A stretch of DNA of 64,000 bases from Sphaerisporangium sp. TRM90804 (GCF_029846175.1 NZ_JARWAC010000003.1:62001-126000), one strand, 5' to 3'; numbered from the stretch's first letter, positions 25,218 through 34,280 are shown. Program-made: numbers and translations. The notes: generated by a model from the sequence alone, not told the origin.

Positions 25218-25712
25218 GTGAGCACTGAATCACCCAGTACCCATCTCCCCCCGCCGAACGGGGTCTCCAACGCCACAAGCCTGCTCATGAGCAAGGCGAA
25301 CGACATGTTCGTCCAGATCCTGGAGTCGGCCGTGGAGCCGTTCGGGCTGCGCTCCAAGGACTTCATCGTGCTGACCGCCATCGACACGATGGGGCCGCAG
25401 TCGCAGCAGCAGCTCGCCAGCACGCACGGCATCGACCGCACCACCATGGTGAGCGTCGTCGACGGCCTCGAACGGCTCGGGCTGGTGCAGCGGGCGCGCA
25501 ATCCCGACGACCGGCGCAAGTACGCCATCGGGCTCACCAGCGAGGGGCAGGCGCTGCTGCGCCACAAGGTCGCGCCGGCGATGCTGGACGCGCTGGACAA
25601 CTTCCTCGCGCCGTTCTCCCCCGACGAGCGCGAGCTGTTCAACAAGCTCCTGTGGCGCCTGGTCTACGAGCGCGACTCCCCCGGCGAGGACGAGGCCGGC
25701 GAGCGGGCTTAG
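25218..25712 (+). CDS. MarR-family regulator 2
   Basis: This 164-residue regulator shows the MarR core: QSQQQLASTHGIDRTTMVSV as the recognition helix region and RARNPDDRRKYAIGLTSEGQ as the wing. The GTG start at 25218 follows AAGGGGATG. The first ~20 residues are a flexible Pro/Ser stretch. It is divergent from MarR 1 and converges with the YcaO-like gene, leaving only 13 bases between stops. Control of nearby biosynthetic or export genes by an aromatic intermediate is likely for the family but not shown here. Confidence 0.9.
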   Translation: MSTESPSTHLPPPNGVSNATSLLMSKANDMFVQILESAVEPFGLRSKDFIVLTAIDTMGPQSQQQLASTHGIDRTTMVSVVDGLERLGLVQRARNPDDRRKYAIGLTSEGQALLRHKVAPAMLDALDNFLAPFSPDERELFNKLLWRLVYERDSPGEDEAGERA

Positions 25713-25725
25713 GCCACCGCGGCGG

Positions 25726-26763
25726 TCACGGCACCGGGCAGGGCAGCGTCGTGCCCGGCAGGATGGTGCGGTAGACGGCGGCGCCGGGGCACACGACCTT
25801 CACCGGCTCGTCCGCCGCGCCTGCCGCCACCAGCACCGGCTCGTGGCCGAACCGGCGGCAGGCGATGTCGGCCCAGCTCGGCGTCCACTCCCACCGGGCG
25901 GGCTCCTCCACCGCCGAGGGCTCGGCGTCCACGGCCGAGCGCTCCAGGTGGGCCAGGTAGTCCGACTCGCGGTGCCACACCGTGAGCCGGCGCAGCGAGT
26001 CGGCCGTCGGGAGCGTGGTCCACGGCTGGGCCCGCGCGGCGATCGCCCGCAGGAAGGCCTCGCCGACCGCGGCGCCCGCCGAGCGGGCGGCGGCCGTGGC
26101 GATGGTGGTGCCGTCACCGCTCACGCCCACCACGGCGATCGGGAAGCCCGGGCCGGGCAGGACGAAGGCCGCCACGCGCAGCCCGAGCAGCGTCACCTCC
26201 GGCACGACCCCGTCGGGGAGCAGGCGGGCGAGGTGGGCGGAGACCCGCAGCAGCGGCATGCGGGGATGCGACCACCAGCGGGTGACCACGTCGTGGGCCA
26301 GGAGGTCGGCGATGCCGCCGGAGGCGCCGTCGGGGCGGCCGTCCACCAGCCCCACCAGGGTCGGCTCCACGCGGGAGTCGCGCTCACCCGTCCAGACGAC
26401 CTCGGCGGGCAGCAGGTAACGGTCCCCGCTCAGCAGGCCGACGCCGGAGACCCGCCCGCCGGTGTCGTCGGGCGGCTCGGGCATGAAGTCGGCCAGGTAC
26501 AGCTCCCTGGCGCCGCCCAGCGGGCGCAGCTGCGTGCCGCCGTCGGCGATGAGGTGCAGGGCGTCGACGGCCGAGGCGCGCACCTCGGCGCGGGTGCGCG
26601 CGGCCTCGGCGGTGAAGCCGGCCGCGACGGTGACGACGCCCGAGGCCGGGCGCCGGGCGTACGCGAGGTGGACCGCGCCGCCCAGAGACTCGGCGATCCC
26701 CTCCAGCGGCACCGGGGACCACGGGGCCCCCACCTTCTGGAAGGTCTCAGGTGTGGGGGCCAT
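25726..26763 (-). CDS. Degenerate YcaO-like protein
   Basis: This 345-residue protein follows the YcaO layout. An early Ala-rich segment (TAEAARTRAEVRASAVDALHL) sits where the first ATP-binding Glu helix normally is. SGVGLLSGDRYLLPAEVVW resembles the YcaO strand ...LVPAE.V. GIADLLAHDVVTRWW aligns with the usual ELIERDA.. helix, and the C-terminus has VKVVCPGAAVYR, like the YcaO terminal VPG motif. The Glu residues that bind Mg-ATP appear replaced, so it may be inactive for backbone activation or be a partner protein. No precursor peptide or E1-like gene adjoins it. The ATG at 26763 follows a weak site. The YcaO assignment is by eye and moderately certain. Confidence 0.6.
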   Translation of the reverse strand: MAPTPETFQKVGAPWSPVPLEGIAESLGGAVHLAYARRPASGVVTVAAGFTAEAARTRAEVRASAVDALHLIADGGTQLRPLGGARELYLADFMPEPPDDTGGRVSGVGLLSGDRYLLPAEVVWTGERDSRVEPTLVGLVDGRPDGASGGIADLLAHDVVTRWWSHPRMPLLRVSAHLARLLPDGVVPEVTLLGLRVAAFVLPGPGFPIAVVGVSGDGTTIATAAARSAGAAVGEAFLRAIAARAQPWTTLPTADSLRRLTVWHRESDYLAHLERSAVDAEPSAVEEPARWEWTPSWADIACRRFGHEPVLVAAGAADEPVKVVCPGAAVYRTILPGTTLPCPVP

Positions 26764-27293
26764 CAGTCACTCCTCGCGACAGACCGGACCTGGGGAGGTC
26801 CCGTGGTGAAGCCCTTCGGGCCGCGGCCGCTCGCCGAAGGGGTCCGCCAACGGGCGGGGCCGCGAGCCGGCGTGCAGCGCCCGGGTCCTGTCGCGGTTCG
26901 CCGAAGGTGCTGACACACCATTAATGGAACACGCATGAGAAAGGGCCCGTCAACCAGGACGGGACCATTCAGCATTATCGAAGAAAAGCCCGCACCGCAC
27001 GCCCGGGCGGGAAATCAGAAAACCGCTCCTCGTGATTCTTCGATATCCTCCGCCGTGGTCGGGCCGTACCGGCCGCCGTTCGCGGGGGGCGGCCGCGGCG
27101 GTGGCGGGAAAAGGGCGCGCGGGGGGGAAAGCGGCGGCGCCCGGCCGCCTTCGGGTGAATGCCGAAGACGGCCTGGCGTGTACCCCGCGTCCCGAAACCC
27201 CGGGCGCTCGGGTGCGGCCGCCAGGCCGTCGACGTCACGTTCCGGCGCGCGGCCCGCCGGAGCGCGTTCGTGGCCGATCCGCCGGGAGGGCGG
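26764..27293. promoter_or_regulatory. 530-base gap with TATCGAAGAA inverted repeat
   Basis: TATCGAAGAA (26976-26985) and its exact complement TTCTTCGATA (27036-27045) are a perfect 10-bp inverted repeat 50 bases apart, in the AT-richer part upstream of the YcaO-like gene. It could be a two-site operator or an mRNA stem. The rest (27060-27290) is GC-rich. The short frames there have no ribosome sites and I see no gene. Confidence 0.45.
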
Positions 27294-27716
27294 TCAGGCG
27301 GCGCCGCGAGGGCTGTTCTGGTAGCCGGCGAGCTTCCACTCCCCGGCCTGCTTGACGACGACCCAGGTGGCGCGGATCGCGCGGTCGTCGGCCAGCTCGG
27401 ACTGGCCGGGCGCCAGCACGCCGCCCTGCGTGATCACGATGGCGGAGTCGGAGGTGAGGAACCGCAGGTCCAGCGGCGTGCCGGTGACCTGGGTGCCCTT
27501 GTACGGGCCCTGGAAGGCACCCGCCATGAAGGCCTCGATCTCGTCGGCGCCCTTGCGGTAGAAGCCGGGAAGGATCATGGTCCCGTCCGCGGTGAAGACG
27601 TCCGCGAAGGCCTTCGCGTCGTGGTTGGCCCAGGCCGCGATGATGCGCGCCGGGACGCTGACCACAGCGGCCTTGTCGGCTTCGGTGATCTCGATGGTCG
27701 AGGTGGTTGTCGCCAT
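27294..27716 (-). CDS. SgcJ/EcaC-type SnoaL-fold protein
   Basis: This 140-residue cone-shaped alpha+beta-barrel protein belongs to the NTF2/SnoaL group. ARIIAAWANHDAKAFADVFT and DGTMILPGFYRKGADEIEAFM are characteristic of the SgcJ/EcaC branch, small proteins found in C-1027-type and other clusters with unproven catalytic roles. ATWVVVKQAGEWKLAGYQN is the terminal strand pair. The ATG at 27716 has AGGAGAAGGGGAG before it. It lies 73 bases after the flavin oxygenase gene (28974-27790) on the same strand, so the two are probably co-transcribed. It may be an isomerase, cyclase or ligand-binding helper. Confidence 0.85.
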   Translation of the reverse strand: MATTTSTIEITEADKAAVVSVPARIIAAWANHDAKAFADVFTADGTMILPGFYRKGADEIEAFMAGAFQGPYKGTQVTGTPLDLRFLTSDSAIVITQGGVLAPGQSELADDRAIRATWVVVKQAGEWKLAGYQNSPRGAA

Positions 27717-27789
27717 GTGGGTCTCCCCTTCTCCTGAGCAGTCGTGCAGGAGATCGTGTGAAGGACGCGAACCGGACAGAAGGCCCGGA

Positions 27790-28974
27790 TCAGATGTAGA
27801 GGGTGTTGGGCTCCTGGCCGCACAGGACGCGCCCGTACAGCTCGGCGTTGGTGTTCGGGTTCATCAGCGCGTGCAGGCTGACGGCCTGGATGTCCCGGGC
27901 GATCCGCTGGATCGGCACGTCGCTGTAGATGGACGAGCCGCCGCTGGCCGAGGCGAAGATGTCCACGGCCTCCTTGGCCAGCCGGACCACGGCGCCCATG
28001 TCGGCGCGTGCCCTGGCGCGCTCCTCCAGCGTCCACTCGCCCTCGCCGGCGGCGCGGGCGTCCACGAGGGTGGCCAGGCGGTTCCCGTGGAACTCGGCCT
28101 GGTCGAGCTTGATGCTGGCCTCGGCGACCTGGTGGTGCGTGATCGGCGCCTGGGCCTGGCTGTCGTAGCCGGTGTAGGTGATCTTGCGGTCGGGCAGGCG
28201 CTCCAGGAAGGTCTCCTTGGCGGCCCGGGCCATGCCGATGGTCGTACCGACCGACGAGGCCGAGGCGACCGGGAGCAGCGGCGCCCGGTAGATCGCGCTG
28301 CCGGCGTTCGCCTGCGAGGCGCCCTGGCCCATCAGCACCGCGGGCAGCGGCAGCACACGGGCGGAGGGGATGAACAGGTCCTGCGCGATCGTGCTGACGC
28401 TGCCGGTGCCCTTCAGGCCCGAGGTGTGCCAGTCGTCGACGATGTGCAGCTCGGAGATGGGGACCAGCGCGATGACCGGCATCGGCTGACCCTCCGGCGG
28501 CACCAGGACCGCGATGACCTCCTGCCAGTGCGCGTGGTGCGCACCGCTGATGAACGCCCACTTGCCGTTGACGACGATGCCGCCGTCCACGGGCGTGGCC
28601 ATCGCCGAGGGGCTCAGCGTGCCGCAGATGCGCACGTCGGGGGTGGAGAAGACCTCGTCCTGCACCTCGTCGGGGAACTGGGACGCCATCCAGGTGGGAA
28701 TGGTGTACACCGAGGCCACCCAGGAGGTGGAGCCGTCGCCCCTGCCCAGCTCGGAGGCCACCTCTACCAGGGTGCGGGTGTCGGACTCATAGCCGCCGTA
28801 GCGGAGCGGAACGCGGGTCCTGAAGATGCCGGCGTCGGCCAGGGCCTCTATCGACTCGTCGTGGATGCGCCGGTTCTCCTCCGACCACGCCGCGTTCTTC
28901 CGCAGAACGGGCACCAGCTCGGACGCCCGGCGGACGAGCTCTTCCCGCGTCGGAACATCGGTCGTCAGCACCAT
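27790..28974 (-). CDS. Group D flavin-dependent monooxygenase (acyl-CoA dehydrogenase fold)
   Basis: This 394-residue protein has the acyl-CoA dehydrogenase fold used by two-component aromatic hydroxylases and amine oxygenases (HsaA, HpaH-C2, KijD3 types). Visible signs are RVPLRYGGYESDTRTLVEV near residue 57, ELGRGDGSTSWVASVY, GKWAFISGAHHAHWQ for flavin contact, and SGLKGTGSVST. The general base Glu of true acyl-CoA dehydrogenases is not evident. The ATG at 28974 has AGGAGG five bases upstream. It needs a flavin reductase encoded outside the window. Divergent from the HpaB-like gene, it may hydroxylate an aromatic carrier-bound or free intermediate. Confidence 0.85.
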   Translation of the reverse strand: MVLTTDVPTREELVRRASELVPVLRKNAAWSEENRRIHDESIEALADAGIFRTRVPLRYGGYESDTRTLVEVASELGRGDGSTSWVASVYTIPTWMASQFPDEVQDEVFSTPDVRICGTLSPSAMATPVDGGIVVNGKWAFISGAHHAHWQEVIAVLVPPEGQPMPVIALVPISELHIVDDWHTSGLKGTGSVSTIAQDLFIPSARVLPLPAVLMGQGASQANAGSAIYRAPLLPVASASSVGTTIGMARAAKETFLERLPDRKITYTGYDSQAQAPITHHQVAEASIKLDQAEFHGNRLATLVDARAAGEGEWTLEERARARADMGAVVRLAKEAVDIFASASGGSSIYSDVPIQRIARDIQAVSLHALMNPNTNAELYGRVLCGQEPNTLYI

Positions 28975-29370
28975 ATCCTCCTAGAAACAAATCCACGGGA
29001 AATCGCGGAGCCGGCGAGCGCCGGATGACCGGAATACCCGGTCGGGGGCGTCATGGCGGTCCGCCGATGCCCACCATTCGACGGTCGCATCGGGCGCTGC
29101 GCACCGCATCTTCAAGAGTGCGAAGCCGCCTTCTCGCTGCGGGAGGGCCGCAACCTGAGAGATGCCGCCGACCTCGGCTGAATGTGACGATTGCGCAGAA
29201 GGCTTCCGATGCGCCCGCCCATCACCGCCGGCAGCGGGAGGTGTCGCCCACCCACCGCTTCCGGCTGCGGCCGTTGCCCGAGATTCTCCGCCGGCGTCGC
29301 GGACTTTTTCTTCGAGCGTCCCCCGGCGGACAGCCACGCTCGACAACTACCGATTCATCGAGGAGTTGAG
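28975..29370. promoter_or_regulatory. Divergent promoter region, flavin oxygenase / HpaB-like gene
   Basis: This 396-base region between divergently read oxygenase genes holds no convincing reading frame, because the open frames are unsupported by ribosome sites. It probably contains both promoters. GGACTTTTTCTTCGAG at 29301-29316 is the most AT-rich patch. No clear operator was recognised. Confidence 0.45.
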
Positions 29371-30978
29371 GTGCGAGAAGAGGAAACCAGTCCGGTGACC
29401 GCCGATCGCGATTCGGCCATCGGCGTCGCCGAGGCGGAGCGGCCCAAGACCCGTCCGCTGACCGGCGACGAGTACATCGAGAGCCTGCGCGACGATCGCG
29501 AGGTCTACCTTTACGGCGAGCGGGTCAAGGACGTCACCTCGCACCCCGCGTTCCACAACCCCGTGCGCATGACGGCGCGGCTGTACAACGCCCTGCACGA
29601 CCCGGAGAAGCGCGACATCCTCACCGCGCCGACCGACAGCGGCGGCGACGGCTACACCCACCGGTTCTTCACCACGCCCAAGAGCGTCGACGACCTGGTC
29701 GCCGACCAGCGCGCCATCGCCGAGTGGGCTCGCATGAGCTACGGGTGGATGGGCCGCAGCCCCGACTACAAGGCCGCGTTCCTCGGCACGCTGGGCGCCA
29801 ACGCCGACTTCTACGAGCCCTTCTCCGACAACGCGCGGCGCTGGTACAAGGAGTCGCAGGAGAAGGTCCTGTACTGGAACCACGCGATCGTGCACCCGCC
29901 GGTCGACAGGAACCGGCCGCCGGACGAGGTCGCGGACGTCTTCGTCCACGTGGAGAAGGAGACCGACTCCGGTCTCATCGTGAGCGGCGCCAAGGTGGTG
30001 GCCACCGGCTCGGCGCTCACCCACTACAACTTCATCGCCCACTACGGCCTGCCCATCAAGGACAAGAAGTTCGCGCTCGTCGCGACGATCCCGATGAACG
30101 CCAAGGGCATGAAGCTCATCTGCCGCCCGTCCTACACCGCCACCTCCGCGGTGATGGGCAGCCCGTTCGACTACCCGCTCTCCTCGCGGCTGGACGAGAA
30201 CGACACCATCCTGGTGCTCGACAAGGTCCTGATCCCGTGGGAGAACGTCTTCGTCTACGGCCACCTCGGCAAGGCGCTGCTGTTCACCGGACGGTCCGGC
30301 TTCTTCGAGCGGTTCACCTTCCACGGCTGCACCCGCCTGGCGGTCAAGCTGGAGTTCCTGGCCGGCCTGCTGATCAAGGCGACCGAGATCACCGGCACCA
30401 AGGACTTCCGCGGCGTGCAGACGCGCATCGGCGAGGTGCTGGCCTGGCGGAACATGTTCTGGGCCTTCTCCGACGCCGCCGCGCGCAACCCGGTGGAGTG
30501 GAAGGACGGCGCCCTGCTGCCCAACCCCGCCTACGGGCTGGCCTACCGCTGGTTCATGCAGACCGGCTACCCGCGCATCAAGGAGATCATCCAGCAGGAC
30601 ATCGCCAGCGGGCTGATCTACATCAACTCCAGCGCGGATGACTTCAAGAACCCCGAGATCCGCCCGTACCTCGACAAGTACGTGCGGGGCTCGGACGGCA
30701 GCGACTCGGTCCAGCGCATCAAGCTCATGAAGCTGCTCTGGGACGCGGTCGGCACCGAGTTCGGCGGCCGTCACGAGCTCTACGAGCGCAACTACGCCGG
30801 CAACCACGAGAACACCCGGGTCGAGCTGTACGCCGCCCAGATGACCAACGGGCAGGTCGACCAGTACAAGGCCTTCGTCGACGAGTGCATGAGCGAGTAC
30901 GACCTGGACGGCTGGACGGTCCCGGACCTCAACTCGTTCGAGAACCTGCGCATCGGCAAGGGCAAGCTGAACCTCTGA
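29371..30978 (+). CDS. HpaB/SgcC-like FADH2-dependent aromatic hydroxylase
   Basis: This 535-residue oxygenase component of the 4-hydroxyphenylacetate 3-monooxygenase family hydroxylates a phenol ring ortho to its OH. Typical strings are [65 protein letters not shown] and [12 protein letters not shown]. The closest known context is SgcC of C-1027, which acts on carrier-bound beta-tyrosine. The neighbouring aminomutase and PCP make the same substrate likely here. The GTG at 29371 has GAGGAG eight bases upstream, and the longer upstream frame is unsupported. The reductase that supplies FADH2 is not in the window. A strong hairpin follows the stop. Confidence 0.92.
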   Translation: MREEETSPVTADRDSAIGVAEAERPKTRPLTGDEYIESLRDDREVYLYGERVKDVTSHPAFHNPVRMTARLYNALHDPEKRDILTAPTDSGGDGYTHRFFTTPKSVDDLVADQRAIAEWARMSYGWMGRSPDYKAAFLGTLGANADFYEPFSDNARRWYKESQEKVLYWNHAIVHPPVDRNRPPDEVADVFVHVEKETDSGLIVSGAKVVATGSALTHYNFIAHYGLPIKDKKFALVATIPMNAKGMKLICRPSYTATSAVMGSPFDYPLSSRLDENDTILVLDKVLIPWENVFVYGHLGKALLFTGRSGFFERFTFHGCTRLAVKLEFLAGLLIKATEITGTKDFRGVQTRIGEVLAWRNMFWAFSDAAARNPVEWKDGALLPNPAYGLAYRWFMQTGYPRIKEIIQQDIASGLIYINSSADDFKNPEIRPYLDKYVRGSDGSDSVQRIKLMKLLWDAVGTEFGGRHELYERNYAGNHENTRVELYAAQMTNGQVDQYKAFVDECMSEYDLDGWTVPDLNSFENLRIGKGKLNL

Positions 30979-30998
30979 TCCCTCCTGCGAGCCCCCTC

Positions 30999-31031
30999 GG
31001 GAACCGCCGGCACCCCCCGCCGGCGGTTCCC
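30999..31031 (+). terminator. Hairpin terminator after the HpaB-like gene
   Basis: GGGAACCGCCGGC (30999-31011) pairs perfectly with GCCGGCGGTTCCC (31019-31031) across a seven-base loop, followed by TCTTCTG. It begins 21 bases after the stop at 30978. Confidence 0.85.
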
Positions 31032-31237
31032 TCTTCTGTGCCCGGGTCCGTCTGCCGGGAGCCCGGACAGGGAGCAGACCCGTCCGGAACGCCCGTCAGG
31101 GATGGGGACACGCACAGGACGCCCTCCCCGGGAGCACGCGGACAGGGAGCCGCATCACGGTGAGGCCTGGGGACACCGGCCGGGACGCCCGGCAAGCGGG
31201 ACGACCGGCATGGAGCACCCGGGACGATCGGCATGGG

Positions 31238-31291
31238 CACCCGGCACGGGACCTCCGGCACGGACACCCGGCACGGGACCGCCGGCACGGG
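31238..31291. repeat. 27-bp tandem repeat (two near-identical units)
   Basis: Units at 31238-31264 and 31265-31291 agree at 25 of 27 positions. Degenerate relatives (CACCCGGGACGATCGG, CACCGGCCGGGACGCCCGG) continue upstream to about 31160. It sits in the otherwise empty gap between two terminators (31040-31300). There is no coding sign. Confidence 0.8.
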
Positions 31292-31306
31292 GCGCGGGCA
31301 CGAGAA

Positions 31307-31337
31307 ACGCCCACCGGTTCGGGGAACCGGTGGGCGT
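31307..31337. terminator. Hairpin terminator for the PhyH operon
   Basis: ACGCCCACCGGTTC (31307-31320) pairs perfectly with GAACCGGTGGGCGT (31324-31337) over a three-base loop, 23 bases beyond the stop of the minus-strand dioxygenase gene. It ends the six-gene minus-strand operon and can also stop reading from the other side. Confidence 0.85.
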
Positions 31338-31359
31338 CGCGGTCTCGGCCGCGGTCGTT

Positions 31360-32262
31360 CTAGACGTCGGCGGTGACGGGCGCCTTGACGGGGGCCAGCA
31401 CGCCGGGGATGCCGCCGAGGCCGGGGATCTCCCCGTCCTCCAGCAGGAGGTACGGGTCCTCCATCTCGTACCAGCCCAGGCCGGGCGGGCAGCGGTCGTA
31501 GCCGAGCAGCCGCCGCACCTCCTCGGGATAGGCCAGCACCGACTCCCTGGGCACCGCCAGGTACTGGTTCTCCTCCTGGCGGAGGTTGCCGAGGTCGAGC
31601 GCGAGCGTCATGCCGGTGCGCGGCGTGCTCGTGGTGTTGCGCCCGCCGCCGTGGTAGACGCCGCCCAGCCAGATCAGGCCGGAGCCGGCCGACATCACGG
31701 TGGGGAGGGCCTCGGATGCCTGCGGGGCGCGCTCGTCGTCCCAGTGGTGGCTTCCGGGGATCACCATGGTGCCGCCGTTCTCGGCGGTGAACTCGCTCAT
31801 GGCGACCATGATCTGCACCCTGCTGGTGGCGCCGGGGTGGGTGCGCAGGTGCAGCGCGTCGTCACGGTGCAGGGGCTGCTTGCCCTGCCCCTCGTGGAGC
31901 TGGATGAGCTGGGTGCCGCTGATCTGGATGGTCGGGGTCATCTCGACCCGCGACTTGCCGATCCACATGGGCACCGGCTTCTGCATGATCTTGCGCGCCG
32001 GCCCCAGGTAGAGGGGGTGCGTCACGACCGGCGTCAGATGGGTCGTACGCGCGAACAGCGACGACACCCTGCGGGTGCGGGTGCCGTTGTACCAGTCCTC
32101 GCCATAGGCGCACGCGTCGAGGGCGGGCTGGAAGTCCGCCCACAGCGACGCCAGCGTGCCGGCGTCGACGAGATCCTCGACGATCACGCCTCCGTCACGC
32201 TCAAGGATCTCCACGACCTCGTCGAGGTCGGCGTCGGGCCTCACCCGGACCAGACCCGCCAT
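31360..32262 (-). CDS. PhyH-family Fe(II)/2-oxoglutarate dioxygenase
   Basis: This 300-residue non-haem iron dioxygenase of the phytanoyl-CoA hydroxylase family has iron ligands in the HRDD motif (PLHRDDALHL) and a distal His in VYHGGGRN, whose following Arg would hold 2-oxoglutarate. SHHWDDERAPQASEA lies between them. The ATG at 32262 is chosen because GGAAGG precedes it. The frame upstream is unsupported. It is the last gene of a minus-strand operon after the PCP and free-standing C gene. Such enzymes hydroxylate, desaturate or halogenate amino acids, often on carrier proteins. Because the Asp ligand is present (not Ala/Gly), hydroxylation or desaturation is more likely than halogenation. 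Confidence 0.88.
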   Translation of the reverse strand: MAGLVRVRPDADLDEVVEILERDGGVIVEDLVDAGTLASLWADFQPALDACAYGEDWYNGTRTRRVSSLFARTTHLTPVVTHPLYLGPARKIMQKPVPMWIGKSRVEMTPTIQISGTQLIQLHEGQGKQPLHRDDALHLRTHPGATSRVQIMVAMSEFTAENGGTMVIPGSHHWDDERAPQASEALPTVMSAGSGLIWLGGVYHGGGRNTTSTPRTGMTLALDLGNLRQEENQYLAVPRESVLAYPEEVRRLLGYDRCPPGLGWYEMEDPYLLLEDGEIPGLGGIPGVLAPVKAPVTADV

Positions 32263-32353
32263 TACGGACCACCTTCCTTCACGACGTTCCTCCAAACGGG
32301 CACGCCGCGTAACGACCGGCGCGCGTTCGCCGTGGACCACGGGTCCACGGCGG

Positions 32354-32629
32354 TCAGACCTTCGACGCGCTCTCGAGCTTGGACACGACCGTGCCGATGA
32401 AGGACGCCAGGTTCGGGTCGTCCTCGAAGATGTCGCCGACCTCGACCGTCACGCCGAACTCGGCCTCGACACGGGACGCGAGACGGTTGGCGGCGATGGA
32501 CTCGCCGTTCAGCTCGAAGAAGGTGTCCTCCTCCTCGCCCGCGTTGACGCCGAGCACGTCCCTCCAGATCTCGGTCACCTTGGCCTCGATGGCCTCGACG
32601 CCGAGCCCCGCGATGTCGCCAGTACTCAT
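32354..32629 (-). CDS. Free-standing peptidyl carrier protein (SgcC2-like)
   Basis: This 91-residue single-domain carrier has helix I IEAKVTEIWRDVLGV, the attachment site FFELNGESIAANRL (Ser44), and helix III DIFEDDPNLASFIGTVV. The residues before Ser (N-G-E) differ from the usual G-G-H/D. The ATG at 32629 has AGAGGACT before it. It lies between the free-standing condensation gene and the dioxygenase gene on the same strand. By analogy with SgcC2 it would carry beta-tyrosine as a thioester for hydroxylation and for transfer by the C enzyme. It must be activated by a PPTase such as the one at 15587. Confidence 0.9.
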   Translation of the reverse strand: MSTGDIAGLGVEAIEAKVTEIWRDVLGVNAGEEEDTFFELNGESIAANRLASRVEAEFGVTVEVGDIFEDDPNLASFIGTVVSKLESASKV

Positions 32630-32691
32630 TGGTAGTCCTCTCGCTTGCCGGGCAAGCCTTGTTGTCGGTTCACCCGTCACTCGCGGGTGGT

Positions 32692-34068
32692 TCAGCTCCA
32701 GTTCAAGGGGCTGTAGGGGGCCGTGACGGCACTCCGCAGCACCTCGTGGAACTCGGACGCCATGTCCTTGATGGTGTTCTCTTCGAAAAGGTTGCCGTTG
32801 AAGCCCAGCATCCCGACGATGTCCCCGGAGTGGTCGATCTCCAGGTGCCACATCGCCCCGTCGGGGATGTCCCCGCCGGCCGCCTGCGACAGGTGCCGCC
32901 TGCGGATCTCGGAGTACTCCAGGTCGCCGGCCGACTGGCGCGCCGCCAGCGGCGAGCGGAAGACCTGGAAGGCGCACACCGCGAGGTTGTCCTCGATGGA
33001 GGGGAGCATCAGCTCGGGCGCCTCCTGCAGGATGTTCGCGAACGGGATGTCGTGCGCGTAGGCGTCGATGCAGGTGGCGCGCGTGCGCTCGACCACCTCG
33101 CGGAACGACTCGCACCCCGAGAGGTCGATCCTGAGCGGGACGAAGTTGAAGAACGAGCCGACCGTGTCCTGGAAGCGCGCCTGGCCGCGGCCGGAGGTGA
33201 ACGTCGGGACGACGATGTCGGTGGTCCCCGTGCGCTTGCGCAGCAGCGTGCAGTACGCGGCCAGCAGCACCATGAACGGTGAGCTGCGGGTGGTCCTGGC
33301 GATGCCCTGGACCGCGAAGGTGATCTCCGCGGGGATCCAGAAGCGGTGCCAGGAGGTCGTCTTGGGCAGGTTCGCCGACCGGGGGTGGTCGGTGGGCGTG
33401 CCGTAGATGCGCGCCCCGGCCAGCGACTCGCGCCAGAACGTCCGCGCCTCGGAGGCGGGGTCCTCGGCGGAGGTCGCGAGCTCCCAGCGCGTGTACTCCT
33501 GGTACTGCGGCACGTCGGGAAGGGGCGGGGCCTCGTGCCCGCTGCGCGCGGCGTACCGGGCGGCGAGGTCGCGCATGATGAGCCGCATGGACCACTCGTC
33601 GACGGCCGTGTGGTGGGCGATGAGCACGAGCACGGCGTCGTCGGCGCCGAAGCGTCCGAGGACGGCGCGCAGCAGCGGCAGCTCGGCCAGGCCGTACTCG
33701 CCCGACTCGACCTCCGAGAGCAGCTCCTCCGCGGCCACGTCGCGGTCCTGCGGAGCGACGTGGGTGAGGTCCTTGACCTGGAACTGCGGCGAGCTCGCCG
33801 GGCAGATCTTCTGGTAGCCGCCCTCGTCGTCACGCGTGATGATCGTGCGCAGCGTCTCGTGCCGCTCGACGACGTCGTCCAGCGCGCCGCGCAGGGCGTC
33901 GACCTGGACGGCGCCGAGCAGGCGCCAGCCGCAGATGATGTTGTACTTGGGGCCGAACGGCCCTTCTCCGTCGCCCTTGTCGAAGGCGAACAGGAATTGC
34001 TGATTGAAGGAGAGCGGAATCCGGTCTTCCACCCCGGTCGGCGCCTGCGGTGCCTCGATGATGCTCAT
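32692..34068 (-). CDS. Free-standing NRPS condensation enzyme (SgcC5-like)
   Basis: This 458-residue single C domain has the active-site motif HHTAVDEWS at residues 152-160, so the catalytic His is present and the usual Gly is replaced by Glu. RWRLLGAV-type, RHETLRT and GSFFNFVPLRIDLS blocks are also recognisable. The ATG at 34068 is chosen because AGGGG precedes it, and the 15-codon extension is not needed. SgcC5 of C-1027 is the known free-standing relative, joining a beta-amino-acyl-PCP to an alcohol of the enediyne core, giving an ester, and accepting amines too. Here the acceptor is not visible. It is the fourth gene of the minus-strand operon. Confidence 0.9.
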   Translation of the reverse strand: MSIIEAPQAPTGVEDRIPLSFNQQFLFAFDKGDGEGPFGPKYNIICGWRLLGAVQVDALRGALDDVVERHETLRTIITRDDEGGYQKICPASSPQFQVKDLTHVAPQDRDVAAEELLSEVESGEYGLAELPLLRAVLGRFGADDAVLVLIAHHTAVDEWSMRLIMRDLAARYAARSGHEAPPLPDVPQYQEYTRWELATSAEDPASEARTFWRESLAGARIYGTPTDHPRSANLPKTTSWHRFWIPAEITFAVQGIARTTRSSPFMVLLAAYCTLLRKRTGTTDIVVPTFTSGRGQARFQDTVGSFFNFVPLRIDLSGCESFREVVERTRATCIDAYAHDIPFANILQEAPELMLPSIEDNLAVCAFQVFRSPLAARQSAGDLEYSEIRRRHLSQAAGGDIPDGAMWHLEIDHSGDIVGMLGFNGNLFEENTIKDMASEFHEVLRSAVTAPYSPLNWS

Positions 34069-34280
34069 TGTGGCCCCTATCATCCTTCCGGCCTGCATAC
34101 GGGACGTCGGCACCCGGCGCGGGTGCGGAAGGTCTTCTCACGTATCAGAAACCAGAGCGGCCGCCCGGCTCGGAAATGTCGAGTTCGGCCATTTTGAATT
34201 ACTCTAACCATGCCGAGCCGGGCGACCGTTCTTCTAAAATGCCGTGTTCGGCGGCCGGGCCGGCCGCGCGGTGGGCGGGG

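Noticed and set aside
26763-26975. 70-codon minus-strand frame upstream of the YcaO-like gene
   Set aside because: No ribosome site and Pro/Arg-rich content typical of shadow frames in GC-rich DNA.
29371-29400. Similarity of the HpaB-like start (GAGTTGAGGTGCGAGAAGA) to element A/B
   Set aside because: Only the ribosome-site-like part matches. The upstream GGCAGCTTGCTG box is missing at the 51-base offset.
31096-31314. Cys/Arg-rich frame over the tandem repeats, resembling a Cys-rich peptide precursor
   Set aside because: The Cys periodicity comes only from the 27-bp DNA repeat read in one frame. There is no start site or conservation sign.
31360-32262. PhyH protein as a SyrB2-type halogenase
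   Set aside because: The iron-binding Asp is present in HRDD, whereas halogenases have Ala or Gly there.
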